Shown here: in pieces, positions 9,976 through 21,431 of the stretch | How the letters are laid out: every line of letters begins with the position of its first letter | Position numbering within the stretch: position 1 is the stretch's first letter | Assembly (NCBI RefSeq): GCF_009914335.1 | Contig: NZ_CP043925.1 | Coordinates: 2,108,001-2,172,000, forward strand | Direction of reading: 5' to 3' | Length of the DNA: 64,000 nucleotides | DNA from: Proteus columbae | Lineage (GTDB): Bacteria > Pseudomonadota > Gammaproteobacteria > Enterobacterales > Enterobacteriaceae | Position numbers and translations under genes: made by a program | The notes under the pieces: generated by a model | The model's database searches: none | What the model was told of the DNA's origin: nothing | What the model saw: only the letters and a program-made list of their open reading frames with translations

Positions 9976-12879
9976 TTAGTAATAATAATTTGTCGATATT
10001 TTATCCACACTCCCTTCACCTTCATTATAAATATAATTAATATTCCCTTTAACTTGAGTATGTATAATCGCTTTTTTATTTCCTAATCGCACAAATCCTG
10101 TCGGTAATGTCTTCTTTTTGTACGAAAGTTCACTAACAGACATAAGATCTGTAGAAGCAATTTGATATTCAACATGGGCAAACTGCTGTTTATATTTAGT
10201 ATATAAATCATCCAGCTTTTCTTTGAGCTTATTTAAATCAATCTGTTCAGAATTTTTACTCTCTTCAACAAATTTATTTATTTCATTTTGTAAATCAGAA
10301 CGCAGTGAGCGCCCCTGTCTATTTAGCTGATAATTTGCTGTAAAATAAGGCTTAAATTTTTCATTCATATTATCTTTTGTTTGAGAAGACAATGTCTCTT
10401 TTCTTTCCTTTAATGAGGATAAAAAACGATCAATGTTATATTGTCTATTTTCTTTTGTTATTTTCTCCTGAAAAATATCTTCTTTGCTTTGAAATGGAGT
10501 AGTCATTAAATTTTTATTAATACTATTTTTTAATTTATTTATTGCCTTTTTATCTGATGATAAATTTAAATAGATGCTATCTAATTTAGATATACTATTA
10601 GAAAGATGATATTTCTCTGGATATTTTTCTAATAATCTATTTATTTTTAATACTCTTTTATAAATGCCTTTTATATCTTTTTTATCTTGATCCAATTTTT
10701 CTGCGCTTATTAATTTCTCACTTTTAAAAAGTGTAAAACTTAATAAGCTATTTATTCTTTTTTTCACCATTAATTCGAAATCTTTTACAGACGTTAATGG
10801 ATACCACTGAATAACATTATCAGAATTGCTCGTAGAAGGCATAAATTTCAAATCACGATAAATATCAACACCAAGTTCTAATAAATTGAGATCAAGCCTT
10901 TTTGTTTTTTTTGTCACATCTGTTTTACCATAGTCGATAAATTTATTAATATTTAAATTTAATTTTAATAAATTTAAAATAAAGTTTATACCAATAGCAT
11001 TTCTGGGTACGGTGAGTTCCATATTGGGATTAATCATTACATCGACATCAAAACTGGCTTCACTTCTTACCTCAGTTCCTAACGAAAGACTTATATTGTG
11101 ATCAATTTCAAGGGTAGAATTATTGATTAATTCATTTTCATTTTGATTTAATCCTTGATTAATAAAATTTGGGATATCATTAATATCAAGGCTAAATGAG
11201 AAATTAGATTTTTTAGCATAAGTGGCACCTAATAAAGCACTTGCCATGACAGGAGTAACAAAACCATAGTCAACATTTCCTAAATCCCATCTTTTTTCAT
11301 ATCCACCAATCCCCGCTGATAAACCCGCAACCAAAAGATTCTTATTATTATTAATAAAAGAGAAAGTAATCTTATTATCTTCACTTTTTGATAATGTGAT
11401 AGAGTGCGATTTTACATAAGAAGCTAATAAAAAGGCGTTAACCCCTATATTATTTGGTAGTTGAAAAGCATTAATACCGAAGAAGGCTCGAATATCATTA
11501 TGGTGATTAATGGTAATATTTTCTTTATCTTTTAGCGAATTAACCAACGAATAAATCACCTCACCTTGTGTTGTACTATTTTTTATACCTTTAACAGCAC
11601 GATTTAACACATCATAGCTTTTCCCTATATTTTCTTTAATACCATATAATGCCATCGGCTTGCTGTTATATACAGAAGTCGAAGAGTTAATAAGTTGCTT
11701 TATATTACAAAATAATCCTCTAAATCCAGGATCAACAGCTTTTGCAATATTTTTCACCATTGCCTTATATTCTTTTAATGCATATTGCTCTTTAGCTTTA
11801 TTAATATTTAATCGAGCATTATCAATAAAAGAAGAGAAAAAAGGGATATTTCTACTACTAAAATTGCCAACTGTTTGAGTAGAGAATGGTTGTCCTGAAT
11901 GATAATTTTTATAATTATTTTCACCTATCACTGAGTAAAAAGATAAAGGAGGTTCTTGCTTTAAACGAGTAACTTCATATTGATAATCTTTAATAGCAAA
12001 AATATTCAAAGGATCAAGGTAATATATTTTTATTTTATTTCCTTTATCTACAACGAGTTGTACTTGATTTAATATTGGTTTGATTGCTAATATTTTATCT
12101 GTATTTTTTAATGGAATTTTTATTTTATACTCTTCCATTTCTATGGAAGCACCATCAACTCCATCAACTTGATCTCCAGAAGAAATTTTATTAGGTAGTC
12201 CTTGAGCATAAAGCGCATTATCTTTAAGCTTAATGGTTAAATCTAATCCTTCACGATTAATTTTAATTATATTATTTTCTTTTAATTCCACAACATTATT
12301 AATGTTTGATAAATCTTGATTTAGATTATCATCAACTATATATTTTTCATATTCAACAGAAAAGTTACTACTAATAGCATTTGATGAGGTATTATTTAAA
12401 CTATATTCTTCTTCTACTTTGTTAAATTTAATTTTATAGAGATCACTACTATTATCTATATTGTTACATTTATTTCCAATCAAAAAACCATTATGATCAA
12501 CATAAAGTTCTTTAAACTTCATATTGTCACCATCTTGGGACTCTATATTAAAAAGATTATATTTAAATCCTCCTTTAAAGTGTTTTTGATATATCCCCGT
12601 AAATAAGTCATGTGTTTTACCTTTAATTAAGGTCAAGGAGCCATCATCTGAAAGTGTGATCCCCATATTATTAAGTGAAGGTGTATTTGTTGATCCTAAG
12701 TATACATAGTTATTCGCATTATTTAGGCTAAATTTTTTTTCTTCTTTCTGTTTATCATTGTTTTTATGATAAATGTTATTACTATTAGCCAGCCCTTCTA
12801 CTGGATATTTTTCTTTTTTTCCATCAAAAACACCTATATGTGTTAGTTTACTAGGAATCATCCCTACTTTATTAGTCAT
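9976..12879 (-). CDS. AvrE/DspE-family type III effector, compact form
   Basis: A 967-residue protein with no signal peptide, rich in Asn, Lys and Ile, and more AT-rich than its neighbours. It resembles the C-terminal two-thirds of DspE/AvrE/WtsE effectors. The stretch around 558-577 (SNFSFSLDINDIPNFINQGL) parallels the DspE segment SFTFDLTDEELPGFIHGLMQ, TTPFQS (793-798) parallels STPFSS, and 900-950 parallels the conserved C-terminal tail. Residues 55-300 have repeated DG/NG-strand units like the AvrE beta-propeller. AvrE proteins form water and solute channels in host membranes. Usual members are about 1,600-1,800 residues; this one lacks most of the N-terminal region. No chaperone gene (DspF type) adjoins it. 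Assignment is from remembered sequence and needs an alignment. Confidence 0.7.
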   Translation of the reverse strand: MTNKVGMIPSKLTHIGVFDGKKEKYPVEGLANSNNIYHKNNDKQKEEKKFSLNNANNYVYLGSTNTPSLNNMGITLSDDGSLTLIKGKTHDLFTGIYQKHFKGGFKYNLFNIESQDGDNMKFKELYVDHNGFLIGNKCNNIDNSSDLYKIKFNKVEEEYSLNNTSSNAISSNFSVEYEKYIVDDNLNQDLSNINNVVELKENNIIKINREGLDLTIKLKDNALYAQGLPNKISSGDQVDGVDGASIEMEEYKIKIPLKNTDKILAIKPILNQVQLVVDKGNKIKIYYLDPLNIFAIKDYQYEVTRLKQEPPLSFYSVIGENNYKNYHSGQPFSTQTVGNFSSRNIPFFSSFIDNARLNINKAKEQYALKEYKAMVKNIAKAVDPGFRGLFCNIKQLINSSTSVYNSKPMALYGIKENIGKSYDVLNRAVKGIKNSTTQGEVIYSLVNSLKDKENITINHHNDIRAFFGINAFQLPNNIGVNAFLLASYVKSHSITLSKSEDNKITFSFINNNKNLLVAGLSAGIGGYEKRWDLGNVDYGFVTPVMASALLGATYAKKSNFSFSLDINDIPNFINQGLNQNENELINNSTLEIDHNISLSLGTEVRSEASFDVDVMINPNMELTVPRNAIGINFILNLLKLNLNINKFIDYGKTDVTKKTKRLDLNLLELGVDIYRDLKFMPSTSNSDNVIQWYPLTSVKDFELMVKKRINSLLSFTLFKSEKLISAEKLDQDKKDIKGIYKRVLKINRLLEKYPEKYHLSNSISKLDSIYLNLSSDKKAINKLKNSINKNLMTTPFQSKEDIFQEKITKENRQYNIDRFLSSLKERKETLSSQTKDNMNEKFKPYFTANYQLNRQGRSLRSDLQNEINKFVEESKNSEQIDLNKLKEKLDDLYTKYKQQFAHVEYQIASTDLMSVSELSYKKKTLPTGFVRLGNKKAIIHTQVKGNINYIYNEGEGSVDKISTNYYY

Positions 12880-13010
12880 GTATGCCTCATTGTTTTCAAA
12901 TCATGAAGCAATAATCAATAAGATAATCTGCAAACGATATCTTTTTACAACCAGATTTTTATGACAATATATAAAAATTAAAAAAAGTACCTTTTTTGAA
13001 AACTCAGGCA

Positions 13011-13046
13011 AAAAAATAGGCAGCAAACTAAAGTTTGCCGCCTATT
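13011..13046 (-). terminator. ghrA terminator
   Basis: Minus-strand hairpin with 14-nt arms 13016-13029 and 13032-13045 (one G-U pair) followed by seven T on the minus strand, 32 bp beyond the ghrA stop. Confidence 0.85.
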
Positions 13047-13076
13047 ATCTAAAATTAAAATATAAATAAAATAGAC

Positions 13077-14018
13077 TTAGTAACCACTCTTCATATCAAC
13101 CACGCCCAAAGGTGCTTCTCCTTTTTCAATTCGTTGGATATTTTCAACAATCGTATCCATGGCAATATTCGGAATGGTAAAAGCAGCAATATGTGGCGTA
13201 ATAGAAACACGAGGGTGCGTCCAAAATGGGTGCATTCCCGCTAAAGGCTCTTGCGCAAAAACATCAAGTGTTGCATCAGCAATATAGCCTTGATCTATAG
13301 CTTCCAATAAATCTTGATCGACTAAATGCGCACCTCGCGCCAAATTTATTAAATAAGAAGAAGGTTTAAGTTGCTCAAAGAGTGAAAAATTCAAGATGCC
13401 ATGCGTTTCTGGTGTATAAGGCAATAAGTTAATCAGTAAATTACACTCGCTTAGAAAATCACTGAGTTGCTCTTTACCATAAAAACTTTCAACATTTTTA
13501 ATTTGTTTTTTACTGCGACTCCAGCAACGAACGTTAAAGCCAAGTTCGGCAAGTTTACTTGCGACACTTCCACCTAAAGCGCCAGCCCCTAAAACACCAA
13601 TCACAAAATTATCATAAGAGTGTGCAGGAAGCTGTTTCCATAAACGTTGTGATTGTTGACGTTTATAATCATCCATACGGCGAAAGTAATACATCACTTT
13701 AGCAATGGCATATTCTTGCATTTGAAGCCCCATACCCGTGTCTTCTAAACGCATAACAGGAACACCTGTTGGCAATGTGCCGGGCTTTTGCTGTTCTTGT
13801 TTTAAAATAGCATCGACACCTGCTCCTAACGCAAAAATACCTTTAAGGTGATTACGACTTGCAAGCATTTCATAAGGAGGAAGCCAAACCATGGCGTAAT
13901 CAGCAGGTTGATTATCGCTAGGTTCCCAAATGCGTATATTGGCATCAGGCAAACGCGCCTTCATACCGTTGATCCATGTTTCTGCGTCAAAAAAAGGATG
14001 ATAATAAATAATATTCAT
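13077..14018 (-). CDS. ghrA: Glyoxylate/hydroxypyruvate reductase A
   Basis: A 313-residue NADPH-dependent 2-hydroxyacid dehydrogenase reducing glyoxylate and hydroxypyruvate. The start MNIIYYHPFFD is chosen at 14018 because it matches E. coli GhrA and has GGAGG 8 bp upstream; an ATG nine codons earlier is rejected. The Rossmann motif is GVLGAGALGGSVA (about 136-148); substrate and catalytic residues lie in NLARGAHLV (Arg, about 226) and PHIAAF (His, about 275). It sits beside tRNA-Ser(GGA), as in E. coli. Confidence 0.93.
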   Translation of the reverse strand: MNIIYYHPFFDAETWINGMKARLPDANIRIWEPSDNQPADYAMVWLPPYEMLASRNHLKGIFALGAGVDAILKQEQQKPGTLPTGVPVMRLEDTGMGLQMQEYAIAKVMYYFRRMDDYKRQQSQRLWKQLPAHSYDNFVIGVLGAGALGGSVASKLAELGFNVRCWSRSKKQIKNVESFYGKEQLSDFLSECNLLINLLPYTPETHGILNFSLFEQLKPSSYLINLARGAHLVDQDLLEAIDQGYIADATLDVFAQEPLAGMHPFWTHPRVSITPHIAAFTIPNIAMDTIVENIQRIEKGEAPLGVVDMKSGY

Positions 14019-14261
14019 TTTGCCTTCCTCCAGCATTTTTATCATAGGGTGCGAGGGTTACGTTCTGATTTCAAGTCTCTTTGAATAAGTTGTTAATAAA
14101 AATGTTGAGAATGTTAACCAGTTAACGAAAATCTACATTCTTTTTTCAATACGCCAATCTATACGCGTATTGGTTTACTGCATAATTTGTCTAGCATTTG
14201 TGCATATTGTTTTTTATTTGACTGCTTGATACAAAAGTTAAAGGAAAAATGCATTTAGCTG

Positions 14262-14290
14262 TTGACGCTTATGCTCCTTTTCCCTATAGT
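14262..14290 (+). promoter_or_regulatory. tRNA-Ser promoter
   Basis: TTGACG (14262-14267), a 17-bp spacer, then TATAGT (14285-14290), followed by a GC-rich discriminator AGCGCCCCG typical of stringently controlled stable-RNA promoters. It lies 45 bp before the tRNA. Confidence 0.85.
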
Positions 14291-14335
14291 AGCGCCCCGT
14301 TGAGAGATGTTAAGTACATATCCAACAAACAATAC

Positions 14336-14423
14336 GGTGAGATGTCCGAGAGGCTGAAGGAGCACGCCTGGAAAGTGTGTATACGGCAACGTATCGAGGG
14401 TTCGAATCCCTCTCTCACCGCCA
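14336..14423 (+). tRNA. tRNA-Ser (GGA)
   Basis: An 88-nt class II tRNA with a 7-bp acceptor stem GGTGAGA/TCTCACC, discriminator G and encoded CCA. The anticodon loop CTGGAAA gives anticodon GGA (14370-14372), reading UCC and UCU. A long variable arm (TATACGGCAACGTA) and TTCGAAT T-loop are present. It closely matches E. coli serW/serX, and serX lies next to ghrA in E. coli too. No integrase or duplicated att end is seen nearby. Confidence 0.97.
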
Positions 14424-14432
14424 TATTCTAAG

Positions 14433-14468
14433 ATAGAGCCTAGTTTTTTAGCTAGGCTCTATTTTTTT
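14433..14468 (+). terminator. tRNA-Ser terminator
   Basis: Perfect 11-bp stem ATAGAGCCTAG (14433-14443) / CTAGGCTCTAT (14452-14462) followed by T6, starting 10 bp after the CCA end. Confidence 0.92.
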
Positions 14469-15001
14469 GTTCAAGAAATATACATTTCTAGTCTCGTTTT
14501 TCTTCACTGAGTTATTTATATCCATCACTCTTCTTTTTTTGATTAGATTATTGTTAGTATACAAGCATTTTTTATTTTGCTTTTTTGCTTAATCGTTTTA
14601 TTTAATAATTTCTTATCACTTAACAATCTCTGATAATTAATTTTAATGAAACAAAACAACTTATCTAGTTGTTATTTATGTCTATCCGATTTTTATGACA
14701 TAAAAAGGTTTTTATTATCCCATCTATAAACGACATTTATTCTAAAATAAAACGCTTTTTATAATTTTAAAATAAATTTAAACTTTATTTTCAAGCAAGC
14801 AACAGAATAAATACAATAAGATACATTGCATTATCTATTTAGGTTAACTTATTAGTTTAATTGATTTTATTTCTACTAAGCTTTAAGATATGCATTAATA
14901 ATTTGATGTATCACATTATTATCAGCGAATAAAAGCGATATCCTCTCTTTTCCTTATCGCCGTTATTCGGCATCTGACTTCTTATTTTGGTTTGATCCTA
15001 A
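14469..15001. other. Gene-free stretch before dauA
   Basis: About 530 bp of very AT-rich DNA between the tRNA terminator and dauA. It must hold the dauA promoter, but no hexamer pair stands out. No ORF, repeat or mobile-element remnant is visible. Confidence 0.5.
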
Positions 15002-16702
15002 ATGAAAACTCATAAAGTTAACCGGGTTCGTCCCTTTAGTGCATTTATTGATGCATGTGTAAAAGAGCCTTACTCTTTTGCACGTTTATTAAAAGATATT
15101 ATTGCAGGGATCACCGTCGGGATTATCGCGATACCTTTAGCCATGGCATTGGCAATTGGTAGCGGTGTTCCCCCGCAATACGGTCTTTATACCGCAGCGA
15201 TTGCCGGTATAGTTATTGCTGTTTCTGGTGGCTCTCGATACAGCGTTTCAGGGCCTACTGCCGCATTTGTTGTGATCTTGTATCCTGTATCGCAACAATT
15301 TGGTTTGAGTGGCTTATTAATTGCTACGCTTATGTCTGGCGTGATCTTAGTGGTTATGGGATTAGCTCGCTTCGGTAAGCTTATTGAGTATATTCCTGTT
15401 TCTGTAACACTTGGATTTACCTCAGGGATTGCTATTACAATTGCCACGATGCAAGTAAAAGACTTTTTTGGTCTTGAATTAGCACATGTGCCAGAAACCT
15501 ATATCGATAAAGTTATTGCTTTAGGCTCTGCATTACCGACTATTCATATTGGTGATACGCTTATTGGTCTGACAACTCTGTTTGTTTTAATTTATTGGCC
15601 TAAGCTGAATTTACGTTTACCTGGGCACCTACCTGCTTTAATCGCAGGTACTGCGGTAATGGGTATTGTGAATATGTTCGGTCATGACGTTGCAACAATT
15701 GGCTCGCAATTTAGCTATATGCTGCCTAATGGTACAACAGGACAAGGTATTCCACCTATTTTGCCCCAATTTGTTTTACCTTGGAATTTACCAAGCTCCG
15801 GTACATCACTTGAGTTAAATTGGAGCACTGTCTCTGCTTTATTACCCGCCGCCTTTTCAATGGCAATGTTAGGTGCAATTGAATCGTTATTATGTGCGGT
15901 TGTACTTGATGGCATGACAGGCAAAAAACATCACTCTAATGGTGAATTAGTGGGACAAGGGATTGGTAATATTGTCGCACCTTTCTTTGGTGGTATTACA
16001 GCGACTGCCGCTATTGCACGTTCAGCAGCTAACGTGCGTGCGGGCGCAACATCACCCGTTTCTGCTATTGTTCACTCATTGTTGGTGTTGCTAACTTTAC
16101 TTGTATTAGCGCCTTTTCTTTCTTATTTACCTTTAGCCGCAATGTCAGCATTGCTGTTAATTGTTGCATGGAATATGAGTGAAGCACGTAAAGTAATTGA
16201 TCTGATCCGACATGCCCCTAAAGACGATATTATTGTCTTAGTATTATGCTTATCTCTCACCGTTCTCTTTGATATGGTAATTGCAATTACTATCGGTATT
16301 GTGTTGGCGTCACTGTTATTTATGCGTCGTATTGCCAATATGACCAAAATAACAGAATCTCCTTATACTGATGATGATAAACAGTTATTAGTTGTGCGTG
16401 TTAATGGTCCATTATTCTTTGCCGCTGCTGAACGTATCTTTAATGAGTTACGTGAACGTAGTAAAGGTTATAAAACCGTTATTATGCAATGGGATGCTGT
16501 TCCTGTATTAGATGCGGGGGGATTACATGCGTTCCAGCATTTCGTTACGGATGTAAAACATGATACCCATGTGATTGTGTGTGATATACCTTTCCAGCCA
16601 TTAAAGACTCTGGCTAGAGCAAGAGTCATACCAATTGAAGATACACTGAGTTTCTACCCTTCATTACAAAAAGCACTAGATGATTTGGAATTAATTCAGT
16701 AG
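15002..16702 (+). CDS. dauA: SulP-family C4-dicarboxylate transporter DauA
   Basis: A 566-residue SLC26/SulP transporter with a STAS domain at the C-terminus (about 450-560). E. coli DauA (559 residues) imports succinate and other C4-dicarboxylates and interacts with fatty acid synthesis; the sequences correspond along the whole length ([35 protein letters not shown] region; VPVLDAGGL in the STAS domain). In E. coli it lies between prs and ychH; here that interval is empty and the gene is about 9 kb away beside yhcC, so it has moved. Confidence 0.94.
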   Translation: MKTHKVNRVRPFSAFIDACVKEPYSFARLLKDIIAGITVGIIAIPLAMALAIGSGVPPQYGLYTAAIAGIVIAVSGGSRYSVSGPTAAFVVILYPVSQQFGLSGLLIATLMSGVILVVMGLARFGKLIEYIPVSVTLGFTSGIAITIATMQVKDFFGLELAHVPETYIDKVIALGSALPTIHIGDTLIGLTTLFVLIYWPKLNLRLPGHLPALIAGTAVMGIVNMFGHDVATIGSQFSYMLPNGTTGQGIPPILPQFVLPWNLPSSGTSLELNWSTVSALLPAAFSMAMLGAIESLLCAVVLDGMTGKKHHSNGELVGQGIGNIVAPFFGGITATAAIARSAANVRAGATSPVSAIVHSLLVLLTLLVLAPFLSYLPLAAMSALLLIVAWNMSEARKVIDLIRHAPKDDIIVLVLCLSLTVLFDMVIAITIGIVLASLLFMRRIANMTKITESPYTDDDKQLLVVRVNGPLFFAAAERIFNELRERSKGYKTVIMQWDAVPVLDAGGLHAFQHFVTDVKHDTHVIVCDIPFQPLKTLARARVIPIEDTLSFYPSLQKALDDLELIQ

Positions 16703-16720
16703 TTTTTTAGTTAAAAAAAT

Positions 16721-16762
16721 AACGCCTTTAATTAATATTAAATAAAGATTAAAGGCGTTTTT
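16721..16762 (+). terminator. dauA terminator
   Basis: 12-bp perfect stem AACGCCTTTAAT (16721-16732) / ATTAAAGGCGTT (16748-16759) and T-run, 19 bp after the stop codon. Confidence 0.88.
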
Positions 16763-16835
16763 AGTTATAGTTAAGAATAAAGGTTTAACTTGAGATATTA
16801 TTAATATTAACGTTACTCTTAATACAAAAATTCAC

Positions 16836-17759
16836 TTAGTAAGATATAAATGCTTTACCTATTCCACTTCCTTGCACACCCTTTTTTAATAAATCTTGAT
16901 AAAGTGCATTCATACCCAGCCAATGATTTTCACACCATTCTGGGGCTAATAAAGTGGGTTTTCTGGCACTGGCACATACGCGGTGATAAATAATGTCAGG
17001 AGGAGTATGGCGGATCATCTCACCCGCGGTATAGACATATTGTTCTTGTGTTAATGCGTTTATTCGCCCCGCTTTCCACGCTTTAGCTATCGTACTTCCC
17101 TCAACAATATGCAATGGATGTAATTTAAGCCCATCAGTGCCTGTCTCAACCACACGCTCTAATGTTTGCATATTAAGCAGATGATCTTCTCGTGGCAGTC
17201 CAACAATAAGATGTGTGCATACTTTTAAACCACGACGGCGAGCTTCGCGAGTCGTCGCTTGATAACATTGAAAATCATGCCCACGATTAATATGCTTTAA
17301 TGTTTTATCATGAGCCGTTTGTAAGCCGAGTTCTAACCATACTTCATAGCCTTTATCGCGATAACTCTGCAATAAATCTAATACGCTAACGGGGACACAA
17401 TCTGGTCGAGTTCCCACACATAACCCCACCATATCCGCTTGTAATAATGCGGTTTCATATAAGGTACGTAAGTATTCTACTTCAGCATAAGTACTGGTAT
17501 AGGCTTGAAAATAAGCAAGATAACGGTGTGCACGGTTGATATTTTTAGCTTGTAATGCAATTTGTTCTTCAATGGAGTGATATTGTGTTTGCTCATCAGC
17601 AAAAGAAGAGACATTACAAAAAGTACAGCCACCCCGCCCCAATGTGCCATCTCGATTAGGACAGTTGAAACCGCCATGAAGGGTAATTTTATGAATTTTT
17701 TCGTGATAACGGCGCTGAAGATCAGCGCCGAACATATTAACAACCGTATGAAGTTGCAT
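16836..17759 (-). CDS. yhcC: Radical SAM protein YhcC
   Basis: A 307-residue radical SAM enzyme of the YhcC (TIGR01212) family. The iron-sulfur ligands are three cysteines in CPNRDGTLGRGGCTFC (about 33, 45 and 48), a spacing typical of this family rather than the common CxxxCxxC. YQAYTSTYAEV and LGLQTAHDKTL also match E. coli YhcC. Its reaction is not established. It follows kdsA by only 8 bp and is probably the last gene of the hemA-to-yhcC operon; in E. coli yhcC lies elsewhere, next to gltB. Confidence 0.92.
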   Translation of the reverse strand: MQLHTVVNMFGADLQRRYHEKIHKITLHGGFNCPNRDGTLGRGGCTFCNVSSFADEQTQYHSIEEQIALQAKNINRAHRYLAYFQAYTSTYAEVEYLRTLYETALLQADMVGLCVGTRPDCVPVSVLDLLQSYRDKGYEVWLELGLQTAHDKTLKHINRGHDFQCYQATTREARRRGLKVCTHLIVGLPREDHLLNMQTLERVVETGTDGLKLHPLHIVEGSTIAKAWKAGRINALTQEQYVYTAGEMIRHTPPDIIYHRVCASARKPTLLAPEWCENHWLGMNALYQDLLKKGVQGSGIGKAFISY

Positions 17760-17767
17760 AATGCATT

Positions 17768-18658
<891 letters not shown>

Positions 18659-18679
18659 TTAAGTACGCTTCTTAAATTT

Positions 18680-19492
18680 TTAATGGAGAACAATAGGATT
18701 TTGTTCTATCGAATGAATTTGGATTTTGATCATCTCTGAAATAGGATCTTCAGGGCATTGCTCAACAAAATAGTTTAGGTCAGATATTGCCACATGGTTG
18801 CACTCTAACTGAGCAAAAATAAGTCCGCGATCACGTATTTCGTAAGGATCTTCAGGATCAAACATTAATACCGTTTCACTGGCTTTTAATGCTTGCTCCA
18901 TATTCTTTTCTTCCATTAAAGAAACTTTCAATGTATCCAAAAGTTTACGAATAATAGAACTATATTCTGATTCTTCTAAATCTGCCTCTAATAATACAGA
19001 AGAGCCACCTACATTCCCTTTTAACCAAACTTCTAAGGTATGTTGCGATAGATATTCACCATTTATTGGATTTAAAAATAGCGGTTGTTCATTAGGAATA
19101 TCTATTCTGATAATAAGTTGTGTAGGAAAGATAACCGGCACTAACGGTAAATTTAACGCTTGTGCGATATAAATAAGAATCGAACCCAGTGAAACAGGAG
19201 AGCCAACATGAGTTGCTAATACTTTATCTAACCATAAAGTATCAGAAAGGCAATATTTGCCACTTGCACCACTAAAATGCCACTGCTTATAAAACAGTTT
19301 TAGCAGTGCTTCTATCTGCTCTTTAGTATTTCCTTGTTGAGGAATTTCAGCTTCTGCTTGTTCAACTAACTGCGCCAGTTGATAACCAACAGAAGTGGTT
19401 GGAAAATCAGGTCGAATAGCCTGAGAGATAAGGATCATGCCCTTAACTAAAGGGGCTTTATTAAATTCGTAATCAGCTATGGTTTCTATCAT
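18680..19492 (-). CDS. sirB1: SirB1 transglutaminase-like/TPR protein
   Basis: A 270-residue SirB1 (YchA) family protein: an N-terminal transglutaminase-like domain (VGSPVSLGSILIYIAQALNLPL around 110-131) and a C-terminal TPR-like region (ALKASETVLMFDPEDPYEIRDRGLIFAQL). The molecular role is unclear. Its start overlaps the end of prmC by 20 bp. The sirB2 gene that lies between prmC and sirB1 in E. coli is missing here. Confidence 0.9.
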   Translation of the reverse strand: MIETIADYEFNKAPLVKGMILISQAIRPDFPTTSVGYQLAQLVEQAEAEIPQQGNTKEQIEALLKLFYKQWHFSGASGKYCLSDTLWLDKVLATHVGSPVSLGSILIYIAQALNLPLVPVIFPTQLIIRIDIPNEQPLFLNPINGEYLSQHTLEVWLKGNVGGSSVLLEADLEESEYSSIIRKLLDTLKVSLMEEKNMEQALKASETVLMFDPEDPYEIRDRGLIFAQLECNHVAISDLNYFVEQCPEDPISEMIKIQIHSIEQNPIVLH

Positions 19493-20321
19493 AATTCCAA
19501 CGACCTACTGTCACTCGCTCATTACCGCCATAATCACGGAAAGTTTCCACACAGCAGTAACCCTTATCAATAAAAATATTGCGTACACCTTCGCCTTGTT
19601 GCCAGCCGTGTTCCAGTAATACCCATCCATTATCAGTTAAAAACTGTCTAGCAGTTTCAATGATAATTTCGATATCAGCAAACCCATTTTTGCCAGCAAC
19701 TAATGCAGTTAAAGGTTCAAAACGAACATCCCCCTGATGAATATGCTCATCATTTTCATCTATGTAAGGAGGATTACTGATTATCATACCAAATTGATAC
19801 CCAGAGAGTGAACTAAACCAACAACTTTCCATAAATTCTGTGTTGGTTAATGCTAAGTTGGTCGCATTCTCTTGCGCTAATGCCACGGCTTCAGCTTGAA
19901 AATCCACACCAATAATATGACAATCTGGGCGCTCAGATGCCATTGCGAGCGCAATAGCACCTGTTCCTGTTCCTAAATCAAGAATTTTTGTTGGTTCCAA
20001 TGGGAGTTTTTCTAACGCTTTTTCAACAAGACATTCGGTATCAGGACGGGGGATTAATGTTGCGGGTGACACTTTTAACGGCAATGACCAAAACTCTCTT
20101 TCACCCACTAAATACGCGATGGGCTCACCTTTAATGCGTCGAGTAAGTAATTGTGACAATTGTGCTAACTCGTCTGACGAAAGTACTGTTTCATTAAAGG
20201 CAATTAAATAAGTACGGGTACGTTGTGTTACGTACCCAAGTAAAATCTCAGCATCGCGTTTAGGGCTGTCACTTTCAATTAATTGCAAGGCTGCTTCACG
20301 CAGCCATTGTTCATAATTCAT
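19473..20321 (-). CDS. prmC: Release factor glutamine methyltransferase PrmC
   Basis: PrmC (HemK) methylates the glutamine of the GGQ motif in RF1 and RF2. 282 residues; the SAM loop DLGTGTGAIALAM (about 116-128) and the catalytic NPPY (in ISNPPYIDE, about 183) are intact. Its ATG overlaps the prfA stop as TAATG, so translation is coupled to that of its substrate RF1. Confidence 0.96.
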   Translation of the reverse strand: MNYEQWLREAALQLIESDSPKRDAEILLGYVTQRTRTYLIAFNETVLSSDELAQLSQLLTRRIKGEPIAYLVGEREFWSLPLKVSPATLIPRPDTECLVEKALEKLPLEPTKILDLGTGTGAIALAMASERPDCHIIGVDFQAEAVALAQENATNLALTNTEFMESCWFSSLSGYQFGMIISNPPYIDENDEHIHQGDVRFEPLTALVAGKNGFADIEIIIETARQFLTDNGWVLLEHGWQQGEGVRNIFIDKGYCCVETFRDYGGNERVTVGRWNYDRNHS

Positions 20322-21403
20322 TAATTCAACTCAGAAAGTGCAGAAAGCTGATCCGCTTGATATTCGGTCACGATAGGCTGAATTAATGGATCTAATTTTC
20401 CTTCCATCACTTCATCTAAGCGATAAAATGTGAGGTTGATACGGTGATCAGTTACACGACCTTGCGGGAAGTTGTACGTTCTGATTCTGTCAGAACGGTC
20501 ACCAGAACCCAATAAGTTACGACGTTCAGAAGCTTCTGCTTCTTGGCGTTTTTGCATTTCAGCCGCACGAATACGTGCACCTAATACAGACATCGCTTTA
20601 GCTTTATTTTTGTGCTGTGAACGTTCATCCTGACATTCCACCACAATTCCTGTTGGAATATGCGTAATACGGATAGCAGAATCAGTGGTGTTAACGTGCT
20701 GACCACCCGCTCCTGAAGAACGGAATGTATCTATACGTAAGTCACTTGGGCTGATTTCAGGTAATTCAGCTTCTGGCACTTCAGCTAATACGGCAACCGT
20801 ACAAGCAGAAGTATGAATTCGACCTTGAGATTCCGTTTCAGGAACACGTTGAACGCGGTGACCGCCTGATTCAAATTTCAATACACCATAAGCGCCATCA
20901 CCCACGACTTTTGCAATGACTTCTTTATAGCCACCATGCTCACCTTCGTTAGCATTCATGACTTCAATACGCCAGCGACGTGATTCTGCATAACGGCTAT
21001 ACATACGGAATAAATCACCCGCAAATAATGCTGCTTCATCGCCGCCTGTTCCTGCACGAATTTCAAGGAAACAGTTAAATTCATCATCAGGATCTTTAGG
21101 TAACAACAGTACTTGTAACTGTTGTTCTAAATCATCATTTAATGCTCGCGCTTCTTTCAGCTCTTCTTGTGCCATCTCTTTCATTTCAGGATCATCAAGC
21201 ATCATTTCTGCTGCTTCGATGTCGTCTTGCACTTGTCGCCATTGGCTAAAACAAGCCGTGACGTCAGTTAATTGAGAGTATTCTTTTGAAAGCGCACGAA
21301 AACGCTCCTGAGAGGCAATAACATCAGCTTCTGACAGAAGTGCCTGAATTTCTTCATAACGCTCTTGCAGAGCTTCCAACTTAGCGACAATAGAAGGCTT
21401 CAT
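20321..21403 (-). CDS. prfA: Peptide chain release factor 1
   Basis: RF1 recognises UAA and UAG stop codons. 360 residues, with the catalytic GGQ in [14 protein letters not shown] and the stop-codon reading P-x-T motif present as Pro-Glu-Thr in [10 protein letters not shown] (Pro-Ala-Thr in E. coli; Glu at x is common in other bacteria). The gene lies 28 bp after hemA in the conserved operon. Confidence 0.97.
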   Translation of the reverse strand: MKPSIVAKLEALQERYEEIQALLSEADVIASQERFRALSKEYSQLTDVTACFSQWRQVQDDIEAAEMMLDDPEMKEMAQEELKEARALNDDLEQQLQVLLLPKDPDDEFNCFLEIRAGTGGDEAALFAGDLFRMYSRYAESRRWRIEVMNANEGEHGGYKEVIAKVVGDGAYGVLKFESGGHRVQRVPETESQGRIHTSACTVAVLAEVPEAELPEISPSDLRIDTFRSSGAGGQHVNTTDSAIRITHIPTGIVVECQDERSQHKNKAKAMSVLGARIRAAEMQKRQEAEASERRNLLGSGDRSDRIRTYNFPQGRVTDHRINLTFYRLDEVMEGKLDPLIQPIVTEYQADQLSALSELN

Positions 21404-21431
21404 TCGTAGATTAAGATCCTGTTAGACAAAG

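Noticed and set aside
14249..14431. Short plus-strand ORF across the tRNA gene
   Set aside because: It is read through the tRNA and its promoter; not a real coding sequence.
14336..14468. tRNA-Ser as an integration site for a genomic island
   Set aside because: No integrase gene, no repeated tRNA 3' end, and the flanking genes are core genes in enterobacterial order.
20850..20880. Pro-Glu-Thr instead of Pro-Ala-Thr in the RF1 stop-codon reading motif
   Set aside because: The middle residue of the P-x-T motif varies between bacteria and Glu is common, so no altered specificity is implied.
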